The notes beneath the pieces are model-generated. The model did not search any database. It saw only the letters and a list, made by a program, of their open reading frames with translations, and was not told the origin of the DNA. The position numbers and the translations under genes are program-made. Shown here piece after piece: positions 17,821 through 25,000 of a DNA stretch of 25,000 nucleotides. The stretch is taken from assembly GCF_000485595.1 (NCBI RefSeq), contig NW_014577495.1, forward strand, positions 206,440 through 231,439, written 5' to 3'. Source of the stretch: Priapulus caudatus (taxonomy: Eukaryota > Priapulida > Priapulimorpha > Priapulimorphida > Priapulidae). Every line of letters begins with the position of its first letter. Positions within the stretch are counted from its first letter, which is position 1.

Positions 17821-19000
17821 ATACCCGCAGGTACAATATCGTCGTTTGAGAATATTTGTCTGCCGCGTGGCAGCGAATGGCCGACCAGCCTGAAACGAGC
17901 ATGTTTCTAGGAAGCAGATTACCGTAGTAGGTGGCGGGCTGCTAAGCGTCTACACTAGCGTTGAACAGATAGAGAAAGGTGCATTTAACCATCGTCGACT
18001 GTTGGAAGACGTTTCCAGTAAAGTCGCTGTCTGCTGATAGTATAACATCCAGCTTGCTAATAACATCAGGTACTGTTCTCACGTCTGCGCCGTGCATCTG
18101 TGTACCTGGTGGTCGTATGCCCTCACGCTCCTTCTCTGCTCATTTCTCACTTGCTAGTCTAGTGCTGGCTGCCCTCACATTTACATGTTTGAGCAGCGTG
18201 GTTCGAAACTGCTAGAATTCTGACTACTTCACAGAATCATCTGAATATGTACTATTACTCGAGCTGTTGGTACTGGTTGACATTGGTAGCATGCATGATT
18301 GTGGTTTCGTGGTATTTATCCTATAATAATAGTAGATGTTAATCTCTCACATTAAGCGAAACGCCTGCGAATCAATTATTTTGAATAATTTATCTCGTAT
18401 TCGTTAAAAGCGAGTCTAATCAAAGGTAGTGAGAAATATGATTGAAATATGAAATAGGTTGTTTGTTGAAATTACCTGTGCGTATCGTAACGTTGTAAGC
18501 CACATTATGTGTATATGATTCAAATACGTCTTATTCATGAGTTCTGGTAGAATTCACCTGTAGAGTATATATTTTCGCACTTGAGACATAATATCGATAT
18601 CTTTAATTTGGAAAGATATATTATTAGTTTTATCAGGTTTATAAAGATATTATTTTTATGCTTACACACATATATAATGATACTAAGACACTTGAATCGA
18701 TTTAGGTATATGTGTCAGCTAGACATGATACATAAATGACTGTACCGTAGGTAGTTGCATGGTAGGTAGTCTATAATGCTGTCGTTGTTGATGTTTATAA
18801 ACGTGTGTATGTGTGCGCGCGTGCGTGCATTCGTGCGTGCGTGAATGATCGTTTTATGAAATCTATTACGTGGCAGCAAATCGGCACAGCTTCCCAAGAT
18901 CTGCTGAGTGGTGTCTGCTTTGCATTTATTTATCTCTCTCGCTCTGTATGCTGTATACTTCTCAGCGGTATGCTTCCACGCCTACCTGATGTTCTGCCCT
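17821..19000. other. Non-coding stretch downstream of the claudin-like gene
   Basis: Presumed 3' UTR and intergenic sequence, becoming very AT-rich at 18260-18790. A GTGC/GCGC run lies at about 18797-18842. No gene or RNA gene is supported. Confidence 0.5.
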
Positions 19001-19039
19001 TCTCAGTCACATACTCAATGCTCTGTCCAAGCATCCCAC

Positions 19040-19198
19040 CATCCGCAGGGTTCCTAAATCTCAGCATCTCTGCATCCGTGCATCCCAGCATCATTGTATT
19101 CATGAATACCAGCATCCCAACGTGCCAGTATCCTAGCATCCATGCCTCCGTGCATGCTAGCATCCATGCATACTAGCATCCCTGCATCCCAGCATTGC
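19040..19198 (+). repeat. CAGCATCC-type short-period repeat
   Basis: Roughly 9-11 bp units of CCAGCATCC, TGCATCC and TAGCATCC, imperfect, ending near 19198. The ORFs across it are repeat artefacts. Confidence 0.75.
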
Positions 19199-19199
19199 G

Positions 19200-19997
19200 G
19201 CTGGCCCTCAGATGCTATGCCTATATTTATATTTCAGGCGATGCATTCGATATGTATACTGAATCGCTCTATCGCACACACGATTAAAACTACGATAGAA
19301 TTCTCAGCATGTTTGTCTATGCCCACGCTTGTATTCATCATGAATGTAATGTAGTGGTTTTATTAACCAGCTAATTAAATGCTGGTTTATTATGATTTAT
19401 GCTTTTATAGCTGACATGGAGACGTGGTGTTTAAAACCAATATTATTTCTGTAATCCACACTGTTGAATAGGCCGTTGGCCCTTCAATATTATTACAGGT
19501 TTACCACTTATATATTAAACTGTTTCTACATTGTTTTAAAAGCACTTTTCACATGTTTTTTAACAACCCATTGCACTTGTTTATCTGATATCCTGCGTAA
19601 TATTTTTAGCATAATAATAGATTTAAAGCTGTGGTATTTACTTGTGAATGACGCATAATAACTATTAGGAAGTCTTGTATGTATCGTTTTTACGGCCTTT
19701 TTTCATTTTAACCGTGTTAGTGTAATATTGCATTATGAACTGTAGTGTCGTTACTTGTGCGCGTGTGTATTTTGTACGATTGTGAAACGATTTCTACTGT
19801 AGGCCTACCTATGTTTAAATGTATTTATGACCGCGACACAGCGTGTAAAGGACGCCTGGCTCGGGGTAAAGTTCAACTATAATAGAAGGCCCGTTATTGT
19901 TTCGTTACGGATTCAATTTGTCTCTGGACGTGATCTAACTGATACATCTGTAACCGATTCATCCATCCAGTTTACGTAACAATGCGTAATACTATCG
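19200..19997. other. AT-rich intergenic stretch
   Basis: Nothing beyond AT-rich unique-looking sequence is seen here; short open frames show no domain or coding bias. Confidence 0.5.
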
Positions 19998-20190
19998 CCT
20001 ACTATACCGTACTATAACATACTGTAACGTGCTGACGCGTGCTATGATATACTATGTCACTAACTGTAACGTGCTACTCTGTGCTGACGCGTGCTATGAT
20101 GTACTATCTCACGCACTGTAACGTACTATTCCGTGCTGACGCGTGCTATAATATACTATGTCGCGTACTGTAATGCACTATTCCGTATTA
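19998..20190 (+). repeat. 52-bp tandem repeat, about 3.5 copies
   Basis: ACTGTAACG recurs at 20064, 20115 and (as ACTGTAATG) 20167, about 52 bp apart, with GTGCTGACGCGTGCTAT in each unit. The first copy, near 20021, is about 10 bp shorter. Confidence 0.85.
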
Positions 20191-20583
20191 TCATGAATCG
20201 TACGCCAATGCGATCGCCACCCTATTTTATCCTTTACAAAGTTATAGATTTTTATACAAGATAATTACTAGTTTCCAAGGTATCGCGTAGTGTGGTTGTA
20301 GTTGGTTTATCCTACTTTAATTTATTAACGTTTATAAGTGATCGATGATTATAATGTTTTTAATTCAGATTGTAGGTTCGCAGGCATAAATTATGATAGG
20401 TTACGTATAATATACACGTGATTGTTTTCGGCGGGCGGTCGCTTATAGATCCATCGCCATATCTTTTATTACATTAGTGTGAATAGCTATTTTTGTATGT
20501 CTCGTATTTGCTACATCCCTTTAGGGGATTTGTGTTTTTCTCATACATGTGTAAATGCATTCGTATGTGTAATGTGTGTAAAC

Positions 20584-20620
20584 GTGCTGCTGCTGCTGCT
20601 GCTGCTGCTGCTACTGCTGC
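20584..20620 (+). repeat. CTG trinucleotide repeat
   Basis: About nine pure CTG units followed by an interrupted CTACTGCTG. It lies in a 79-codon open frame with no other coding sign, so it is treated as non-coding. Confidence 0.9.
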
Positions 20621-21230
20621 CGTGCGCGTGTCGTCGTGTATTGTCGTGCTCTCTCCTATGGCTGGCAGGAAGGATGGCAATTACTGCATAATCTGCCCCC
20701 CAATCGTATTCGCGCCCGAATCTCTAATATAACAGATCTCTCGAATTTCCAGCTAAATACTCTGGTATGGTACTCTACTATGGTCGAGACCGTCTAACAA
20801 TAATATTTTACTTTTGACTGATAGCAATGTTTACAGTTTGCTTAAACGTATAGACCTCGGGGTGTTGATATAATATGTTAATTATGTTTAAAAAAATAAT
20901 TTTGGTTTATTTTCGCCATTGAATTTGATTGAAACTCGTAATTGCTATTTGATATTATCAGGAGTGAGATACTCGTATACTACTCATAGCAATCGATAGT
21001 AATCGTCAATGGTATTTCTGCAAAATAAAATTCTGTAGTCTTTAAAAAGATCTGATTGGTTGGCCGCAATCGATTACTGATAATTTGGATGAAATACAGG
21101 GCTGATCTATCATGAATGATCGTATATCAGTTTCTTTATCTCGCTCCCTGTGATGTAACGACCACCTGTAACGAGGATGCTATATATAACCAATAAATTG
21201 TCAGCTGTCTTATTACACAAATCTGCTGCT
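20621..21230. other. AT-rich intergenic stretch
   Basis: No gene seen. It includes one more copy of the CAGGAGTGA motif (20959-20967) shared with 5944, 7154 and 7269. Confidence 0.5.
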
Positions 21231-21235
21231 CTATG

Positions 21236-21390
21236 TTCGTGCGTGCGTGTGCGTGTGCGTGTGTTAGTACATTGCGTGTATGGGGATATGGTTGAGAATG
21301 TGCGTGCGTGTGCGTGTGTTAGTGCATGCGTGTATGTGGATATGGTTGAGAATGTGCGTGTGCGCGCTTGCGTGTGTGGGTGTAATTGTA
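21236..21390 (+). repeat. GTGCGT repeat with duplicated 62-bp segment
   Basis: GTGCGTGT runs alternate with GTATGTGGATATGGTTGAGA, which is present twice (about 21277 and 21331). The whole is a short higher-order tandem repeat. Confidence 0.85.
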
Positions 21391-21434
21391 TGGTTGGCTA
21401 TCGTACTCAGAAATAATTAGTTTTACCGCGGTAA

Positions 21435-21555
21435 ATTTATATCCCTTTTTAGTCATGAGCCTTGTTACACATAATTTAACCGCGGTTCCTCTGAGGCAGA
21501 GGAGCCGCGGTTAAATTATGTGTAACAAGGCTCATGACTAAAAAGGGATATAAAT
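21435..21555. repeat. Near-perfect hairpin, 59-bp arms and 3-bp loop
   Basis: Arms 21435-21493 and 21497-21555 are exact reverse complements except for one T/G pair, which would be a G-U wobble in RNA. The loop is AGG. No target-site duplication flanks it. An ACCGCGGT palindrome lies just left, and CCGCGG recurs in both arms. Confidence 0.95.
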
Positions 21556-22215
21556 ACTCTCCTTCCTCGCTTCTCTTCCTCGTCATCCCCCTCCTAGCTC
21601 TCCTCCTGCTCCTTATCCTCTTTCCTACCATCATTTTTTCCACTCTTGCTTCTTATTTTTGTCGTCGTCATCGACCTTTTCTCCGTCTTTTTCTTCTTCT
21701 TTTTCTTAGTGAATAGAACGTAACTAATCGTATAGTCCAGTTTCCATCTCTCTCACCTCTCCCTTTTTATCTCCCCCGACCTTTTTCCACCTACCTCACA
21801 TTCTCCTTCCGATCTTTCCTTCCTTCTTCTTTCAACCCCCCATCTTCTATTAATTTTCCCTGCCTTCTCATTTAAACCTATCCGCATTCTCCTTTCCATC
21901 TCCCCTGTCCTACCACGCACACCTGTCTTCCCGTTACCTATCTCCCCCGCCGTATCCTTTTTTTATCCCCTGCCTTCGCCATTCAGTCTCCCTTGTATTT
22001 TCCTTTCGAATCTCCCCGCCTTTTCCTTTCTACCTCTCCGCCTTCTTTCCATCTTCTCGCCGTCTTTTTGCGATACCCAGCCTTCTCCCGCACTAAATTC
22101 CAGCTCGCCGCTTTTCCCCATCCCTTTTGCCTTGTCCTTCCTATATCCCCCACCGCTTTCTCCTTTACAACCATCCACCCTGTGTTCTCCTTCCCATCTT
22201 CCCTAGCTTCACCTT
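21556..22215 (+). repeat. Long polypyrimidine block with degenerate CTCCCC units
   Basis: About 660 bp are strongly biased to C and T on the plus strand, with loosely repeated segments such as TCTCCCCTGCCTTCTCCTTT from about 21890. ORFs on both strands there reflect composition. Mirror-like purine/pyrimidine tracts of this kind can form triplex DNA. Confidence 0.8.
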
Positions 22216-22978
22216 TGGCGCACATACTGATCTGAATGCGGGGGTATATAGAGGGGATGACCTAGACGATATATTATTCTTACCTTCTATGTTTTACAAC
22301 GGTTTCTTCTGAAGCGTTATTATAAGGTTAGACAACAAAATTGCGTTCCAGAATTTACCGGTATTTAATGATTAATCGCTACGTGCGCTACTGCCCGCTA
22401 TAACAAATGGCGCTTTCTCTACTGCCATCAATAACAATTATATTTTAATTAGCTCTTGGATTCCACCGTCGTGGTCGCTTAAACGTGACATCGTTAAACG
22501 AAGATAATTATATCTCGGGTTTTCGTGTTTCCTCGACATCGGGGCTGGCAGTCGGGTAAACAGCATCTCGTGACGTAAACACGTCGCTAGCGTTTCCATC
22601 CTTCCCTTGTTCGCTGTTAATCGATGTCACATCTGACATGCTGTGACAGCGATTGAGTCCCTTCGAGCGATGACGTCACAGACTCAACAATTTCGGCCCG
22701 GTATATCGTCTGCGACCGACGCGCGCACAAGAGCTTTTTTTACCTATCAACTGCAGAATCGATGGATTCTTATTATATATATCTCGTTATATTCTTTGCT
22801 GGACTAGTTCGCATCCGAAGTTTTTTCTAACTCGTGTAGGTCGATACGCGGGCAATACTATAAGCAAGTCCCCAGAGTGTGGTACGCTGAGCAAATCAAT
22901 CCTCGTGTGTTAGGGGCGTCGTGTATTTAAATCGGTCGGCGTCGACGAACATAAAATGTGTTCGATCCCCGCGGCCTG
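22216..22978. other. Intergenic stretch with a CRE octamer
   Basis: No coding region is supported. TGACGTCA occurs at about 22671-22678 within a GC-richer patch (22540-22730) that also has a GTGACGTAAAC segment. It may be a promoter for an unseen transcript or chance. Confidence 0.4.
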
Positions 22979-22986
22979 CTTTGGCT

Positions 22987-23404
22987 CCCGGGCCCCCCAC
23001 TCAGTGTTATTTAGGGTACGCATATGCTCGTTCCCTCCCTTTGAAAGCACCCCACTATCTCAGGACTGCCAAAATTTCTGAACCCCCCTTTCGCGGGCTT
23101 TTTGCGGGTTTTTCCTGCCTTGGAGTCCCCCCTAAATCCGAAATGATCCTGAATGAGCTTTCAAAACTAGCAGGAATTTCAGGAATTTGATCCCGGGATT
23201 TGATAAAGTTTTCTATGATAATCAAGATGAAAGAGAGAAAGGAAAAACACCCTCTTTTTAAAGAAATCTCCGGGTGAAAAGTCAAATACACCCCCTTTTT
23301 TACAATTCTCGGGCCGGATTTTGTCGCGCGAAAAATACCCCTTTACCGGAGATTTTGGGAACGCGCATATGCGGTCCCTCCGACCTCGGAGTGGGGGGCC
23401 CGGG
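22987..23404. mobile_element. 418-bp non-autonomous DNA transposon with 8-bp duplication
   Basis: Both ends are CCCGGGCCCCCCACTC (16 bp, exact, inverted). Exact 8-bp direct repeats CTTTGGCT lie at 22979-22986 and 23405-23412. About 32 bp in from each end a second inverted block, CGCATATGC then CGTTCCC, recurs. No transposase is encoded. The 8-bp duplication is compatible with hAT, P or similar superfamilies; assignment is not possible from sequence alone. Confidence 0.88.
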
Positions 23405-23462
23405 CTTTGGCTATATGGCCATATCTGTATGTTTGCTTGAATTAAATCCAAATATTTCTATT

Positions 23463-23464
<2 letters not shown>

Positions 23465-23532
<68 letters not shown>
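23465..23532 (+). repeat. CT microsatellite
   Basis: Nearly pure CT dinucleotide run with one TTCT interruption, about 50 bp downstream of the 418-bp transposon. Confidence 0.95.
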
Positions 23533-25000
23533 GTCAACACGATCGCACTTACGACATCAGCTAGAACACTTTGTTGGAGTTGAGAGACGATCAAAACCAG
23601 TTTGTTATCTATGAGATATCATATATATAATTTTATTTGATTAATTGTAATCACTGATTTTATTCACGATTGAATGCAGGTACTATGCAAGCCTACAGCC
23701 ATGTCCAAGAGCAACCAATTGCAGTCGCATTGAGACGCATTGATGCAATATAATACAGCGCTCGTCTTACTGTTTCTGCGGTTCAGGGTTGGAAAGATAT
23801 AGTACAGACAGTAGTACTAGGTAGGTGGTGAGGTGTGATGGTAAACTTTTTAATGTTCTTATAATATTTTCAGGGCCTATATATAGATTCATAATTCGTG
23901 CCTACGCTACTTTGCGTGTGGCAGATGTCAGTGCATGTCTTTTCCACGGCGCCATGCAGATTCTGACTATAATTATGCTAAAATAGTGTTTAGACAAGCC
24001 GCAGTAAAGCTACGCGAGTCATCTAGTTGTCATGGTTGACAGAATGGACGTACGTCCGCGTAGTAGCTTAGTGAATCGCACCTTAACCCACGCGCACCCT
24101 ATGCTGACCTATAGCTGTCAGTTGGCTTGACGCGCGCATATGCAGCGCCGTATGCCTAGGACCAGTTTACGCCAGCCAGCCGTGCTAAGCACCTTTGATG
24201 AATCTAGACCCTAGATATCCTGAATCATGAATGGTCCATTGCGTAGATACCTAGCAAACGTTGGTGTTGCGTAATAAATCCACGCCCTTATAGGTGTCAC
24301 GGGTGTGACAATGCCGTGACCCTGTTATGGAACCAGAGCAGAACTGGCCGTGTGTGTAATGCCAATGGCGTTCGGGGCCTTGTTTGGGGCAACCTAAATA
24401 TTTACAGGTTAATGTTATATTCTCTATTTCACAAAACCTGCGTGAAAGAAGAATCTCTACGCCGTTCTCTGCGTCCCTATTGGTACGGTTTCGCTGCAAT
24501 AAACCGTCGTAAAAATGCCACAACTTTGCGATACCGGATAAAAACCCCGGTACTGCGCTGGCGTGAATTTTCTATGACACCCCGCCGCCATGTTTAAATA
24601 ACGAACAACAACAGGTGAGACAGGTAAGGCGTCAAGGTGCGCTTTGAATATAATTTTTAATTTAATGTAAACTCCGTGTGTATTTAGCGAGAAATCAGTC
24701 GACCTTCCAGTATTAGAATGTATGGCGCGTATTACGTACAATGTTTGCTTGAGTTGTATTACACTCACGTACAGCGCTAGGAATCAGTAATCTTCGATAA
24801 ATTGCGTTGCACTGGGCGTGGAATCCGTTAAATTGTTTCTTCACGAAACATGACTAAACGTGCCAACTGACTGCATCGATCGCTGCATCAAAAAGCTTGC
24901 TTTAATACTTACGCGTGGTGGAAGTGCATGGCGTAAATTAGTGATGTTCCTGGAAAGACTAACACACATTAGACTTGTTGATAAAACAGCAACAACGCAC
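23533..25000. other. Terminal non-coding stretch with possible minus-strand gene start
   Basis: No gene is firmly supported. On the minus strand AAACATGGCGGCGGGG at about 24595-24580 combines a strong Kozak start (ATG at 24591) with a YY1-like promoter motif, and the frame runs 44 codons to 24457. This could be a first exon, but no homology is recognised and its donor is unclear. Confidence 0.35.

Noticed and set aside
18180-18215. GTGGTTCGAAACTGC resembling a tRNA T-arm
   Set aside because: No matching acceptor stem, D-arm or anticodon arm could be laid out around it.
21963-22235. Lys/Gly-rich minus-strand and Ser/Pro-rich plus-strand frames
   Set aside because: Products of the polypyrimidine block composition on opposite strands.

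Overview
This window looks like nuclear DNA of an invertebrate animal. The evidence is spliced genes with GT-AG introns, recognisable animal protein families, AT-rich non-coding DNA around GC-rich exons, many micro- and minisatellites, and several small non-autonomous DNA transposons. The phylum cannot be fixed from the sequence; a marine bilaterian invertebrate is a reasonable guess. No bacterial operon, CRISPR array, rRNA or convincing tRNA was seen.

Three protein-coding genes are supported. (1) 440-3351, plus strand: the last six coding exons of ADAM10 (Kuzbanian), covering the end of the ectodomain, the transmembrane helix and an unusually long Gly/Arg-rich cytoplasmic tail with a PPPY motif. 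The 5' exons lie upstream of the window. (2) 9153-10976, minus strand: an intronless, very GC-rich reading frame for cytochrome b5 reductase 4 (CYB5R4/Ncb5or), with cytochrome b5, CS and FAD/NAD reductase domains, and an N-terminal extension starting MGCNSS that resembles a lipidation signal. (3) 16124-17471, plus strand: a three-exon, 189-residue, four-helix protein of the claudin/PMP22 superfamily. ADAM10 and CYB5R4 are convergent, CYB5R4 and the claudin-like gene divergent. I see no functional link between the three beyond membrane association.

Layout: 1-439 is an ADAM10 intron with a G-rich minisatellite. 440-3351 holds the ADAM10 3' exons, with repeat-rich introns. 3352-8060 is 3' UTR and intergenic DNA with palindromes and microsatellites. 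8062-9150 is a 12-bp-unit minisatellite abutting the CYB5R4 stop codon; it contains a second copy of the gene's last codons and a 259-bp inverted-repeat element. 9153-11006 is CYB5R4. 11007-16034 is intergenic, with a foldback element, a 360-bp CAGGGC-ended element and a 1.1-kb hAT-like element carrying a nested 194-bp MITE. 16035-17471 is the claudin-like gene. 17472-25000 has no gene I can support, but holds a 10-bp-period CRE-like repeat, a 52-bp tandem repeat, a near-perfect 59-bp-arm hairpin, a long polypyrimidine block and a 418-bp transposon with 8-bp target-site duplications.

The most interesting points are the RGG-rich ADAM10 tail, the MGCNSS start and intronless form of CYB5R4 with its duplicated 3' end, the nested and datable transposon insertions, the 59-bp hairpin, and a minisatellite whose last unit forms a splice acceptor.
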